NCBI RefSeq assembly: GCF_018780585.1
Contig: NZ_JADMJL010000011.1
Span: 1 to 64,000 of the forward strand
Direction of reading: 5' to 3'
Source of the DNA: Methyloversatilis discipulorum
GTDB lineage: Bacteria > Pseudomonadota > Gammaproteobacteria > Burkholderiales > Rhodocyclaceae
Length of the DNA stretch: 64,000 bases
Under the pieces are notes generated by a model, which ran no database searches, was not told the DNA's origin, and worked only from the letters and a program-made list of their open reading frames with translations. Shown in pieces: positions 18,270 through 27,831 of the stretch (its first letter is position 1; every line of letters begins with the position of its first letter). Both the position numbers and the translations under genes were made by a program.

Positions 18270-18829
18270 GCGAGGCACTCCTTCAGTGCCTGCAGGCCGC
18301 GGCGTATCCAGGCTTTGATCGTGCCGAGCGGCGTGGCCAGCCGGTCGGCGATTTCGGTATGGGTGCAGCCTTCGAGGTAGGCGAGCAGGATGCTGGAGCG
18401 CTTCGCGGCGTCGAGCCGTCCAAGGCAGTCGTAAAGCATGCCGGCCTCCGAGGACAGCAGTACCTGCTGATAAGGGTCCGGCACGCTGGAGGAGGTTTCG
18501 TGCTCGAAGCTGTCGGTCAGCGATTCGTCGGCCGGCACCTCGCGCGCGTGGTCGCGAATGTGGTTCAGCGCGCCGTGGCGCACGATGCTGTAGATCCAGC
18601 CGCGCGCGCTGCCGCGACTGGCGTCGAAACTGGACGCCTTTTCCCAGATGCGCACGAAGGCATCGTGCACGACGTCCTCGGCGACGTCGCGACGGCGCAC
18701 GATGCGCAGGGCCACGCCCATCAGGCGGCCGCCCTCACGCTCGTATATGCGGCGCAGGGCGCTGCGCTCGCCGGCGGCACAGGCGCCGAGCGCCGCCTCG
18801 AAATCGAAATCGTCCGTGGTGCTTGTCAT
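18266..18829 (-). CDS. ECF-family RNA polymerase sigma factor
   Basis: A 187-residue ECF sigma factor. Region 2 is at about 20-90 (RIVRRRDVAEDVVHDAFVRIWEK holds the -10 recognition helix). Region 4 is at about 125-182 (LAYLEGCTHTEIADRL, then TPLGTIKAWIRRGL). It is paired with a RskA-type anti-sigma gene on the same transcript. The start at 18829 (MTSTTDDFDF) is preferred; the longer frame to 18895 has a different composition. The regulon cannot be read from the window. Confidence 0.9.
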   Translation of the reverse strand: MTSTTDDFDFEAALGACAAGERSALRRIYEREGGRLMGVALRIVRRRDVAEDVVHDAFVRIWEKASSFDASRGSARGWIYSIVRHGALNHIRDHAREVPADESLTDSFEHETSSSVPDPYQQVLLSSEAGMLYDCLGRLDAAKRSSILLAYLEGCTHTEIADRLATPLGTIKAWIRRGLQALKECLA

Positions 18830-19245
18830 GGTTCTGCCTTGAACGGGTGGAGGATCGCCGAGCACCGCTGCCGTGAGCCGGCGCCAGCTTCTCACGGCTT
18901 ACCCGCGAGTCGCCTACACGGATGCAGTCGGACGCGATTTTTTTCGATGCCGGGTTGGCGGTCGATTGTTGCAATGCGAAAAAGAGCTTGCAAACATACA
19001 TGCCCGTCTGTAAAGTTCGCGCCTTCGTGCTTTCCCCGCGTCTGCTCCTGGCGACGCATTCCCGGTTTGGTCCGGCGCTGGCACGAGAAAGTTATCGTCC
19101 CTGGCCTGTCTTTTTCTCCCGCCTGTTTGGTCAAGCGTGGTTGATCGGTTAGTGCCGATAGAACGTCGGGATTTCGCCCGACCAACCCGCTCCTTCCGCA
19201 CTGCTTCTCGCAGCGCGGCGGGTAGCCATTGTGTGGAAAAAATAC
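18830..19245. promoter_or_regulatory. Divergent control region of the sigma operon and rhlE
   Basis: 416 bp without a credible gene. Two small hairpins lie in the probable rhlE leader: ATCGG-TTAGTG-CCGAT (19144-19159) and GTCGGG-ATTTCG-CCCGAC (19165-19182). An AT-rich patch near 18930-19010 probably holds promoter elements, but no convincing consensus pair was found. Confidence 0.45.
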
Positions 19246-20559
19246 ATGGAATTCTCAGAACTCGGTCTTAACGAATCCCTTCTTGGCGCAATCGTCGAGG
19301 CCGGTTACCCCAATCCCACCGCCGTGCAGGAAAAGGCCGTCCCCGCCGCTCTGGCTGGTCGTGACCTGATGGTGTCCTCGCAGACCGGTTCGGGCAAGAC
19401 CGCCGCCTTCATGTGGCCGGCGCTGAACCGCCTGACGCAGGACTCGGCCGTCAAGGCCCGCGGCCCGCGCATCCTGGTGCTGACGCCGACGCGCGAACTG
19501 GCCATCCAGGTCACCGACGCCTGCCGCAAGTATGGCCGTGGCCTGCGCTACGCCAAGGCAGTCAGCGTGGTCGGTGGTACCTCCTACGTCATGCAGAACA
19601 AGCTGCTGGCCCAGCCCTATGAAGTGCTGGTCGCCACGCCGGGTCGTCTGATCGACCAGATGGACAGCGGTCGCATCGATTTCGGCCGTCTGGAAATGCT
19701 GGTGCTCGACGAAGCCGACCGCATGCTGGACATGGGTTTCATCGAGGACATCGAAGCCATCGTCGACCGCCTGCCGCAGAGCCGTCAGACCCTGCTGTTC
19801 TCGGCCACCTTCGAGCCGCGCGTCTGCCGTCTGGCCGAGCGCCTGACCAAGGACGCACAGCGCATCGAAATCCAGGCAACCGCCGCCCAGCACGAGAACA
19901 TTGAACAGCGTCTGCTGTTCGCCGACGGCATGGGCCACAAGCAGCGCCTGCTCGACCACCTGCTGCGTGACGAGGGCGTCGAACAAGCCATCGTGTTCAC
20001 CGCCACCAAGCGCGACGCCGACCAGATCGCCGAGCAGCTCGGCGAGAACGGCTTCCTGGCTGCGGCACTGCACGGTGACATGCACCAGGGCGAACGCAAT
20101 CGCACGCTGGGTCACCTGCGCCGCGGCGCGCTGCGCGTGCTGGTCGCCACCGACGTTGCCGCCCGCGGCATCGACGTGGCCGGCATCAGCCACGTAATCA
20201 ACTTCGATCTGCCGAAGTCGGCGGAAGACTATGTGCACCGCATCGGCCGTACCGGTCGTGCCGGCCGCAGCGGCATTGCGGTCAGCCTGGCTTCCGGCGA
20301 CGACGTGCGTCGCGTCAAGACGATCGAACGCTTCATCCGTCACACCATCCCGGTGCACACCATTCCGGGTCTGGAGCCGCGTGTGCAGCCGCGTACGTCC
20401 GCTCCGCGCGGCCCGCGCACCGGCACCGGTCGTCCGGGCAGCTGGGGCAACAAGCCGGGCAACGGCCCGCGTCGTCCGGGTGGCGGTGCGCCGCGCAGCG
20501 AGGGCGGCTGGCGTGGCAACAGTTCCGGCCGCAGCGACCGCGCGCGTCGAGCGGACTGA
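19246..20559 (+). CDS. rhlE: DEAD-box RNA helicase, RhlE type
   Basis: A 437-residue helicase with the full motif set: Q motif (PTAVQEKAVPAAL), Walker A SQTGSGKT, PTRELA, DEAD, SAT, TDVAARGID and HRIGRTGRAG. The C-terminal tail of about 65 residues is rich in Arg, Gly and Pro, as in RhlE proteins that bind structured RNA. It probably acts in ribosome assembly or mRNA turnover, especially in the cold. The ATG at 19246 gives the usual MEFSELGL start; a GTG at 19231 is in frame. Confidence 0.92.
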   Translation: MEFSELGLNESLLGAIVEAGYPNPTAVQEKAVPAALAGRDLMVSSQTGSGKTAAFMWPALNRLTQDSAVKARGPRILVLTPTRELAIQVTDACRKYGRGLRYAKAVSVVGGTSYVMQNKLLAQPYEVLVATPGRLIDQMDSGRIDFGRLEMLVLDEADRMLDMGFIEDIEAIVDRLPQSRQTLLFSATFEPRVCRLAERLTKDAQRIEIQATAAQHENIEQRLLFADGMGHKQRLLDHLLRDEGVEQAIVFTATKRDADQIAEQLGENGFLAAALHGDMHQGERNRTLGHLRRGALRVLVATDVAARGIDVAGISHVINFDLPKSAEDYVHRIGRTGRAGRSGIAVSLASGDDVRRVKTIERFIRHTIPVHTIPGLEPRVQPRTSAPRGPRTGTGRPGSWGNKPGNGPRRPGGGAPRSEGGWRGNSSGRSDRARRAD

Positions 20560-20603
20560 TCGCTGTCGCAGGCTGAAGCACAGAGGGTCGACCAGACCCC
20601 AGA

Positions 20604-20638
20604 GGGGCACCGGGCAATCGGTGCCCCTTTCGTTTTTT
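20604..20638 (+). terminator. Intrinsic terminator after rhlE
   Basis: The perfect 9-bp stem GGGGCACCG/CGGTGCCCC with a 6-nt loop is followed by TTTCGTTTTTT. This is the clearest Rho-independent terminator in the window; it ends the rhlE transcript and insulates purE. Confidence 0.92.
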
Positions 20639-20720
20639 CCATGTTTGTCGATTCGCTGTCGCGCGGGTGTAGAATCCGCGCCTTTTTCCGGGCCGACGAG
20701 GCCGGCGAAGGATGAAGCCG

Positions 20721-21227
20721 ATGAGTGCTGAAGACCACGCCCGCACGCCGCTGGTTGGCGTCGTGATGGGATCGAACTCCGACTGGGACACCATGCGCGC
20801 CGCCTGCGCCATGCTGGAACAGTTCGGCGTGCCGTTCGAGGCGCGCGTCGTATCGGCGCACCGTACGCCGGACCTGCTGTTCTCCTACGCCGAGGAGGCA
20901 CGCAGTCGCGGCCTGCGCGCCATCATCGCCGGTGCCGGTGGTGCTGCCCATCTGCCGGGCATGCTGGCGGCCAAGACCACGGTGCCGGTACTCGGCGTGC
21001 CGGTGCAGTCGCGGGCGCTCAACGGCATGGATTCGCTGCTGTCCATCGTGCAGATGCCCAAGGGCATTCCGGTCGCGACCTTCGCCATCGGCGAGGCCGG
21101 TGCAGCCAACGCCGGACTGTTTGCGGTGGCCTTGCTCGCGGGCGAAGATGCATCGCTTGCGCAGGCGCTCGAGGACTTCCGCGCCCGGCAGGCGCAGACC
21201 GTGCTGGACATGAAGCTCGACGGCTGA
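20721..21227 (+). CDS. purE: N5-carboxyaminoimidazole ribonucleotide mutase
   Basis: A 168-residue class I PurE. It converts N5-CAIR to CAIR in purine synthesis. Motifs are [22 protein letters not shown] (catalytic histidine) and [14 protein letters not shown]. The ATG at 20721 is favoured because GAAGGA ends eight bases before it; that site overlaps an ATG at 20712. purK follows 123 bp downstream. Confidence 0.95.
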   Translation: MSAEDHARTPLVGVVMGSNSDWDTMRAACAMLEQFGVPFEARVVSAHRTPDLLFSYAEEARSRGLRAIIAGAGGAAHLPGMLAAKTTVPVLGVPVQSRALNGMDSLLSIVQMPKGIPVATFAIGEAGAANAGLFAVALLAGEDASLAQALEDFRARQAQTVLDMKLDG

Positions 21228-21350
21228 CAGCCGTCGCTGCGTCTGCCGTCCGCTGCATCCATTTTCAGGTTTTAATCCGCGTTCATCCGCCACATCCGCA
21301 TCCGTCCGCGGTCACGAGAAGTTGAGCCGGATCTTTCGGAGCCATTGCAG

Positions 21351-22496
21351 ATGATTCTTCCTCCCGCAACCCTCGGCATGCTCGGCGGCGGTCAGCTCGG
21401 CCGCTTCTTCGTGCTGGCTGCGCACGAAATGGGCTATCGCGTCGTCGTGCTCGACCCGGACCGCAACAGCCCGGCCGGCAAGGCAGCGGACGAGCACCTG
21501 TGCGCCGCCTACGACGACATGCAGGCGCTGGAACGACTGGCGCAGACTTGCGCTGCGGTGACCACCGAGTTCGAGAATGTGCCGGCGGACACGCTGGATC
21601 ACCTGTCCAAATTCATCCCGACCCGTCCCAACGCCGCCTGTGTCGCGGTGGCGCAGAACCGCATCGCGGAAAAGACCTTCCTGTCCGACCGCGGCTTTTC
21701 GGTGGGTCCGTTTGCCGCGATCCGCAGCGTGGCGGACATCGAGGCGGCCGATCCGTCCCTTTTTCCGGCCGTGTTGAAAGTGGCGCGTTTCGGCTACGAC
21801 GGCAAGGGGCAGGCGAGGGTGGCCAATGTCGCCGAAGCGAAGGCGGCGTTCGAGAGCTTCAATCGCGAAGCCTGCGTGCTGGAGAAGATGCTGGCGCTCG
21901 AACTGGAAGTGTCGGTGGTGCTGGCCCGCGACGCAGCCGGCCGTGTCGCACCGTTTCCGGTGGCCGAGAACAGCCACAGCAACGGCATTCTCGACGTGAC
22001 CATCGCGCCGGCGCGCATCAGCGGCGCACTGGCGGCCGAGGCGACCGAAATGGCGTCCGGTATCGCCGCCGAACTGGGCTACGTCGGTGTGCTCGGTGTC
22101 GAGTTCTTCATCGCCGGCGGCCGTCTGATGGTCAATGAAATGGCGCCGCGGCCGCACAACAGCGGCCATTACACGATCGATGCCTGCGTCACCAACCAGT
22201 TCGAACAACAGGTGCGCATCCTGTGTGGCCTGCCGCTGGGCGACGCACGCCAGCATTCGCGCGCGGTGATGGTGAATCTGCTCGGCGACCTGTGGTACCA
22301 GCAGGACGCTCATCACGCCCATGAGCCGGACTGGTCGCGCCTGTTGCGCCACCCCGGTCTGAAGCTGCATCTCTACCAGAAGCATCACGCACGCCCCGGC
22401 CGCAAGATGGGCCACTTCACCGTGCTGGGCGAGAGCGGCGATCCGGTCATCGACACCGCGATGAATGCGCGCGGCGCCATCGGCATTGCCGGCTGA
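21351..22496 (+). CDS. purK: N5-carboxyaminoimidazole ribonucleotide synthase
   Basis: A 381-residue ATP-grasp enzyme that carboxylates AIR with ATP and bicarbonate to give N5-CAIR for PurE. The N-terminal GMLGGGQLGRFF dinucleotide-fold motif, the ATP-grasp segment KVARFGYDGKGQ, and MVNEMAPRPHNSGH are all typical. The ATG at 21351 with GGAG upstream is preferred over an in-frame TTG at 21345. The next gene starts four bases after the stop. Confidence 0.95.
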   Translation: MILPPATLGMLGGGQLGRFFVLAAHEMGYRVVVLDPDRNSPAGKAADEHLCAAYDDMQALERLAQTCAAVTTEFENVPADTLDHLSKFIPTRPNAACVAVAQNRIAEKTFLSDRGFSVGPFAAIRSVADIEAADPSLFPAVLKVARFGYDGKGQARVANVAEAKAAFESFNREACVLEKMLALELEVSVVLARDAAGRVAPFPVAENSHSNGILDVTIAPARISGALAAEATEMASGIAAELGYVGVLGVEFFIAGGRLMVNEMAPRPHNSGHYTIDACVTNQFEQQVRILCGLPLGDARQHSRAVMVNLLGDLWYQQDAHHAHEPDWSRLLRHPGLKLHLYQKHHARPGRKMGHFTVLGESGDPVIDTAMNARGAIGIAG

Positions 22497-22500
22497 CGCA

Positions 22501-23481
22501 ATGAGCGCGTCGGATGCCGACATCGCCGACGCAGCGCGCCGGCTGCGCGCCGGCGAACTGGTCGCGCTGCCGACAGAGACCGTCTATGGGCTGGGTGCCG
22601 ACGCGATGAACCCGGCGGCGGTGCGCCGCATATTCGAGGCAAAGGGGCGGCCGGCCGACCATCCGCTCATCGTGCATCTGCCGGACGCCGAACAGATGAC
22701 CGTCTGGGCGCGCGACATTCCACGCGAGGCGATCGCGCTGGCGCAGGCCTTCTGGCCGGGGCCGCTCACCCTCATCCTGAAGCGGGAGGAAGACGTACCG
22801 CTCGAGGTGACCGGCGGTCAGGACACGGTGGGGCTGCGCGTGCCGGGGCATCCGGTCGCGCTGAAGCTGCTGCGCGCCTTCGGCGGCGGCGTCGCTGCAC
22901 CATCGGCCAACCGCTTCGGTCGCATCAGCCCGACCACGGCGCAGCATGTGCGCGATGAGTTCGGTGACTCGGTCACCGTGCTCGACGGCGGCGCGTGTGA
23001 GGTCGGCATCGAATCGACCATACTCGATCTGTCCGGAGACACACCGCGCATCCTCAGGCCGGGCGCCATCAGCGCCGGTCAGATTGCTGCCGTGATCGGT
23101 CGCGTGCCGGCAGGCAAGGGCGATGAGAATTCACCGCGGGTGTCCGGTGCGCTGGCTGCGCATTACGCGCCGCGCAGCGCGATGCGCAAGATCGCGCCGG
23201 CCCGGCTGCGCGATTTCCTGAATGCCTTCCGCCACAGCGGTCGCCATTGTGCGGTGATTGCACACAGTCAGCCGCCGCTGTCCGACTGCCCGCATCGCTG
23301 GTTCATGCTGCCGGCCGAACCGGCCGGTTACGCGCGGGGTCTTTATGCCGCGATGCGCGAGGCGGATGCGGTCGGAGGTTCGATGATCGTGATCGAAGCC
23401 ATTCCGGAAACGCCTGAGTGGGCCGCGGTGAACGACCGCCTCGGACGCGCGCTCGCCGGCGCCGGCATCACGCCACAGTAA
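22501..23481 (+). CDS. L-threonylcarbamoyladenylate synthase (Sua5/YrdC family)
   Basis: A 326-residue two-domain Sua5-type protein. The N-terminal YrdC domain (about 5-195) shows LPTETVYGLGADA, KGRPADHPLIVHL and PSANRFGRISPT. The C-terminal Sua5 domain follows ENSPRVSGALAAHYAP. It makes threonylcarbamoyl-AMP for the t6A modification of tRNAs that read ANN codons. The gene is directly behind purK. Its last 14 bases overlap the converging lipoprotein gene. Confidence 0.92.
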   Translation: MSASDADIADAARRLRAGELVALPTETVYGLGADAMNPAAVRRIFEAKGRPADHPLIVHLPDAEQMTVWARDIPREAIALAQAFWPGPLTLILKREEDVPLEVTGGQDTVGLRVPGHPVALKLLRAFGGGVAAPSANRFGRISPTTAQHVRDEFGDSVTVLDGGACEVGIESTILDLSGDTPRILRPGAISAGQIAAVIGRVPAGKGDENSPRVSGALAAHYAPRSAMRKIAPARLRDFLNAFRHSGRHCAVIAHSQPPLSDCPHRWFMLPAEPAGYARGLYAAMREADAVGGSMIVIEAIPETPEWAAVNDRLGRALAGAGITPQ

Positions 23482-24205
23482 AGCGGGTCAGCTCCCACAC
23501 GATCCAGTCCTCACGCAGCAGCGGATGGCGGCTGCGCAGCTTGGGCATGTACTGGCCACGCCACTCGCGCTTCACCCAGCGTTTCACCTCGGGTACGAAC
23601 CACAGGTGTTCGACGCGTTCCGACTGCGTGCGGAAGAAATCCGGATGTTCGAACTTGATCAGCCGACGCACGCGCAAGGCTTCGAACTCACCCGCCGGCA
23701 CGGTCACGCGCTCGTAGCCGAGCGTGTCGATCTGCACGTGCCAGCGGCGCGGCCGCTCCTTCGGATCGGTGGTCACCATCGACTGCCACGCCTCGCGCAC
23801 GCCGGGTTCCAGCAGCGCCGGAAGCACCGGTAGCGGCGCGTCGTAACGGTTGTCGCGGTCATAGACGGTGTCACGGCTGACCACCCAGGGCGCCGCGTAC
23901 TCCTCGAACTGGCCGCTGCGCAGACTGCTCAGCGGCTTGCCATCGACTTCCACGCGCAGACGCGGCGGGTCCGCCTGCTCGACGACGTAGCGGATCCCGG
24001 CTTGCCGCTCGCGGTTGTAGCCATTCAGTTCTTCGTACACCCACTCGTCGCCGATGGCGAGCTGCGCCGCCATGTGCTCGGCCTGCTCGTACTGCCGCGC
24101 CGTCGCGCAGCCGGCCAGCCAGAGCGGCGACGCCACCAGCAGCGCGCCCGCTGCGCTGCCGCCGATGAAGCGCCTGCGATCCATTCCGTCGATTTCTTGT
24201 TTCAT
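23468..24205 (-). CDS. Tat-exported putative lipoprotein
   Basis: A 245-residue protein with a twin-arginine signal (DRRRFIGGSAAGALL) that ends in a lipobox (LAGC). The mature part is beta-rich with many tryptophans and tyrosines (GDEWVYEELNGYNRERQ, VTVPAGEFEALRVRR, EHLWFVPEVKRWVKREW). It has the look of an outer-membrane-associated or periplasmic binding lipoprotein of unknown role. The start could also be the ATG at 24184, which shortens the region before the twin arginines. Confidence 0.7.
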   Translation of the reverse strand: MKQEIDGMDRRRFIGGSAAGALLVASPLWLAGCATARQYEQAEHMAAQLAIGDEWVYEELNGYNRERQAGIRYVVEQADPPRLRVEVDGKPLSSLRSGQFEEYAAPWVVSRDTVYDRDNRYDAPLPVLPALLEPGVREAWQSMVTTDPKERPRRWHVQIDTLGYERVTVPAGEFEALRVRRLIKFEHPDFFRTQSERVEHLWFVPEVKRWVKREWRGQYMPKLRSRHPLLREDWIVWELTRFTVA

Positions 24206-24264
24206 CGTGTCTGAAGTCCGTACCGGTGATGATGCTGCGACCGTGTGATTCTGTTCGATGTTCC

Positions 24265-24293
24265 TTCACAACCGGCATCCGAGGCCCTATAAT
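24265..24293 (+). promoter_or_regulatory. Sigma-70 type promoter of tRNA-Ala
   Basis: TTCACA (24265-24270) and a perfect TATAAT (24288-24293) are separated by 17 bp. The expected transcription start is about five bases before the mature tRNA. Confidence 0.85.
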
Positions 24294-24304
24294 CCGCAGC
24301 CGTT

Positions 24305-24380
<76 letters not shown>

Positions 24381-25466
24381 ACCTTATTGTTGCAAGGATC
24401 CGATGAATATCGGGTCTTCATCCTGCAAAGCTTTCGGCATCGTCTCGGGAAGCTGGCTGGAAATGCCGGCCATGGTACCGGGATGCGAGCAAAGGAAATG
24501 CCGATTGAGTTGGTCCATGAATTCCGTCGTCCAGCGTAGTCGCCGTAAGTTCGATGCTGCAGCAGGAAGAACGGCGTAATGCGGGTTTCGGGGGAGGCGA
24601 GCGCGGTCGGGTTTGAGACAATGGCCGTCACGCAAGTTGGCCAGTTCGGCTGCACGGCCATGATCGTTCAACATCCAAGCGCGGTCAGCTACGAACTCCG
24701 CAGCATGGTAAGGGCGACGAAGCCGTTTTCACTGAATCCAGACGAAGTCAGCGAATCGTTGCCGATCGAGGGGCGCAGTATTTTCGGTGGCGTGTCCCGA
24801 TCGTACCGTTCGAGATGGAAGTGGACACCACGACAAGTTTTAGTGGCATGTTTTTCTGCACTGAAAAATGCCTGGCGTCGATTAGATGTGGGGCAGATTC
24901 TTACTCCTTTTATCCGTCCTGCGGGAAACTCTGTTAATAGGCGGAGGCGCCCGTCTGACGAGGCTGGTCTGAGACGACGCGCGCCGACTTACGTCTCACC
25001 TAGGATCGTACAAGGATGAAGTGCGATCGCAAGTCGCTTCGGAAACGTCACTTTCCTGTCGAGGGATGCCACGCGAACCCGCCGACTCGCCTGAACTCTG
25101 CGAGCGACCCGTCCCGGCTCGGTGTGAGGTTCCGCAACCGGGTGCGCCGACCGACACTCTTCCCTAGGCTATCTGTTATTGACCAACTTCCTGCCGAATT
25201 GGGTAGAACGACAAGATAAGCAAGAGTCACGGCATGAGGTGCTCACCTTTGTTCCGGGAATAGATCCAGTTTGAAGTCCTGCGCTATCCCTCGGCATGAT
25301 AAACGTCGGTGCATGTCTGCTGGGGCGAGAGTCAGGGGCCACCCGCTGGGCTTTGCGTTCACCCTGATGCAATTGTGGAACATTGCTAGATCGCGATGCG
25401 GTACTTCGCTGTCATGCTGACGGGTGTCTTTTCGTCGGGGCTTGCGAGAAATCGAAGAGGTTAACT
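24381..25466. other. 1.1-kb stretch with no recognisable gene
   Basis: Between tRNA-Ala and wecB. Short open frames occur on both strands, but none has a ribosome site or family-like sequence; the one running antisense through the tRNA is spurious. Base composition drops towards the polysaccharide cluster. The stretch must contain the promoter for that cluster. No JUMPstart/ops element and no clean sigma-54 site was found. It may be decayed insertion DNA at the tRNA end. Confidence 0.5.
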
Positions 25467-26591
25467 TTGAGAGTGCTTTCTGTTTTTGGTACTCGACCAG
25501 AGGCCATAAAAATGGCTCCGGTTGTCAAGGCTCTGGCCGATATCAGATCCATTGAAGCGAGAGTGTGCGTTACCGCGCAGCATCGGCAAATGTTGGATCA
25601 GGTGCTGAGCCTCTTTGATATTGTTCCGGACTTCGATCTCGACTTGATGAAGCCGGGGCAGGATCTGACGGATATTACATCCAACGTGCTGTTGGGGATG
25701 CGCAGTGTTTTTAGGAAATGGCGGCCAGACTACGTACTGGTGCACGGCGATACAACTACCACACTCGCGACCAGCCTCGCTGCGTATTATGAAAAAATTC
25801 CTGTGGGTCATGTTGAGGCCGGGCTGCGAACTGGGAACATCTACTCGCCATGGCCGGAGGAAATGAATCGACGTATCGCTGGGTCGGTTTCACAAGTTCA
25901 TTTTGCGCCCACAGAAACCGCAAAATCGAATCTTTTGCGTGAGGGCGTTGATGACTTCGCCATTCATGTCACCGGGAATACAGTCATTGATGCACTGCTT
26001 AAGGTGGTGCAGCGTCTTCGTGCCGACGCGGAGCTGCGGGGCGGCATGGATGAGCGTTTTCGTTTTCTGGACTCACGGAAGCGCTTGGTTTTGGTTACCG
26101 GACATCGCCGCGAGAATTTCGGAGCGGGTTTCGATAACATTTGTACAGCACTGAGCAGGATTAGTGAGCGGAATGACGTCGAGATTGTATATCCGGTTCA
26201 CCTCAATCCCAATGTCCAGGAGCCGGTGAAGCGTTTGCTCGGAAATTGCAGGAATATTTACCTCATAGAGCCTCTGGATTATCTCCCCTTTGTTTATTTG
26301 ATGGATCGCGCCGATATCCTGCTGACTGATTCAGGCGGGATTCAGGAAGAAGCGCCGTCCCTCGGCAAGCCCGTACTTGTTATGAGGAATACTACCGAAC
26401 GTCCTGAGGCCGTGCTGGCCGGGACTGTAAGACTGGTCGGTACTGACCCAAAGACCATCGTGATGGAAACGCAGAGGCTGTTGGACAATCCTGCCGAATA
26501 CGACCGTATGAGTCATGCCCATAATCCATACGGCGATGGGCAGGCTGCGAAGAGAATCGTTAATATTCTGAGTCGAAATAATGAAAAATGA
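25467..26591 (+). CDS. wecB: UDP-N-acetylglucosamine 2-epimerase (non-hydrolysing)
   Basis: A 374-residue enzyme that interconverts UDP-GlcNAc and UDP-ManNAc. It has the N-terminal [47 protein letters not shown] and [17 protein letters not shown] motifs. The start is a TTG at 25467 with GAAGAGG seven bases upstream, since no ATG fits the conserved N-terminus. Codon use is more AT-rich than in flanking core genes. It opens the polysaccharide operon and overlaps wecC by 11 bp. Confidence 0.92.
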   Translation: MRVLSVFGTRPEAIKMAPVVKALADIRSIEARVCVTAQHRQMLDQVLSLFDIVPDFDLDLMKPGQDLTDITSNVLLGMRSVFRKWRPDYVLVHGDTTTTLATSLAAYYEKIPVGHVEAGLRTGNIYSPWPEEMNRRIAGSVSQVHFAPTETAKSNLLREGVDDFAIHVTGNTVIDALLKVVQRLRADAELRGGMDERFRFLDSRKRLVLVTGHRRENFGAGFDNICTALSRISERNDVEIVYPVHLNPNVQEPVKRLLGNCRNIYLIEPLDYLPFVYLMDRADILLTDSGGIQEEAPSLGKPVLVMRNTTERPEAVLAGTVRLVGTDPKTIVMETQRLLDNPAEYDRMSHAHNPYGDGQAAKRIVNILSRNNEK

Positions 26592-27831
26592 GTTTCGCTG
26601 TGTGTCCGTTATAGGTCTAGGTTACATCGGCTTGCCCACTGCAGCCATGCTGGCCTCCAGGAAAATCAAGGTCGTTGGTGTGGATGTCAACCAGCTTGCT
26701 GTGGATACCATCAATCGCGGTGAAATACATATCGTCGAGCCTGAATTGGATATTGTCGTTCAAGCAGCCGTCACCCAAGGCTACCTGCGCGCTACCACTC
26801 GTCCGGAGCCCGCGGACGCTTTCTTGATCGCGGTGCCAACGCCATTTAAGGGCGATCACGAACCGGATCTGAGTTATGTCGAAGCTGCCGCGAAATCCAT
26901 CGCACCCGTTCTCAAGAGAGGTGATCTCGTAATTCTGGAGTCAACGTCGCCTGTCGGCACTACCGAGCAGATGGCGGTTTGGCTTGCGCAAGCAAGGGCA
27001 GATTTATCTTTCCCCCATCAGCGAGGCGAGCAGGCGGATATAAGTGTCGCCTACTGCCCGGAGCGGGTACTTCCGGGCAGGGTTGTGCATGAGCTTGTCA
27101 GCAACGATAGGGTCATTGGCGGGATGACGGCACGCTGTTCGCGGCGCGCCACGGAGCTCTACAAGAACTTTGTCGAGGCCGAATGCATCCCGACCACAGC
27201 ACGAACAGCCGAGATGTGCAAGCTGACGGAGAACTCCTTCCGGGATCTGAACATCGCTTTTGCCAACGAGCTGTCGATCATCTGCGACAAGCTCGGCATT
27301 AACGTCTGGGAACTTATCAAGCTGGCCAACCACCACCCGCGCGTCAATATCCTTCAGCCGGGGCCTGGGGTGGGCGGGCACTGCATCGCTGTTGATCCTT
27401 GGTTTATCGTGAGCAAGACCCCGGATGCCGCTCGTCTCATTCACACGGCGCGACAGGTCAATGACGGCAAACCGCATTACGTAGTGGATCAAGTGGTGGC
27501 CGCCGCGGCCTCGGTGGACGCCCCGGTCATTGCCTGTCTCGGACTGTCCTTCAAGCCAGATATCGACGACCTGCGGGAAAGTCCGGCGATGGAAGTGGTT
27601 CACTTGCTGGCCGCGCGCAAGATCGGACGGATTCTTGCTGTGGAGCCTCACATAGCAGAAGTGCCGGCATCACTGGCTGGGTTCGGCAACATCGAGTTGA
27701 CCTCTCCGGAGGACGCGATTCGACGTGCAAACATCGTCGTCATGCTTGTCAGCCATCGTTCCTTCTATGAGATAGACAGGACCATGCTGCAGGACAAACA
27801 GCTAATCGATACGCGCGGAGTGTGGCAATGA
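26581..27831 (+). CDS. wecC: UDP-N-acetyl-D-mannosamine dehydrogenase
   Basis: A 416-residue UDP-sugar 6-dehydrogenase. The N-terminal Rossmann motif is [11 protein letters not shown]. The substrate-binding loop around [18 protein letters not shown] and the catalytic cysteine in [15 protein letters not shown] are clear, and the C-terminal domain carries [17 protein letters not shown]. With WecB it should yield UDP-ManNAcA for the polymer. The stop overlaps the next ATG (ATGA). Confidence 0.92.
   Translation: MKNEFRCVSVIGLGYIGLPTAAMLASRKIKVVGVDVNQLAVDTINRGEIHIVEPELDIVVQAAVTQGYLRATTRPEPADAFLIAVPTPFKGDHEPDLSYVEAAAKSIAPVLKRGDLVILESTSPVGTTEQMAVWLAQARADLSFPHQRGEQADISVAYCPERVLPGRVVHELVSNDRVIGGMTARCSRRATELYKNFVEAECIPTTARTAEMCKLTENSFRDLNIAFANELSIICDKLGINVWELIKLANHHPRVNILQPGPGVGGHCIAVDPWFIVSKTPDAARLIHTARQVNDGKPHYVVDQVVAAAASVDAPVIACLGLSFKPDIDDLRESPAMEVVHLLAARKIGRILAVEPHIAEVPASLAGFGNIELTSPEDAIRRANIVVMLVSHRSFYEIDRTMLQDKQLIDTRGVWQ

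Noticed and set aside
24384-24674. Minus-strand ORF ending in LPETMPKALQDEDPIFIGS as a possible gene remnant
   Set aside because: No domain or homologous family was recognised and there is no ribosome site; it cannot be told from chance.
24844-24860. Sigma-54-like TGGCATG...TGCA upstream of the polysaccharide cluster
   Set aside because: The GG and GC elements are 11 bases apart; the functional spacing is 10, so the match is not credible.
25020-25466. Search for a JUMPstart/ops element ahead of wecB
   Set aside because: Only a partial GCGGTA string was found; there is no GGCGGTAG core, so RfaH-type control is unsupported.
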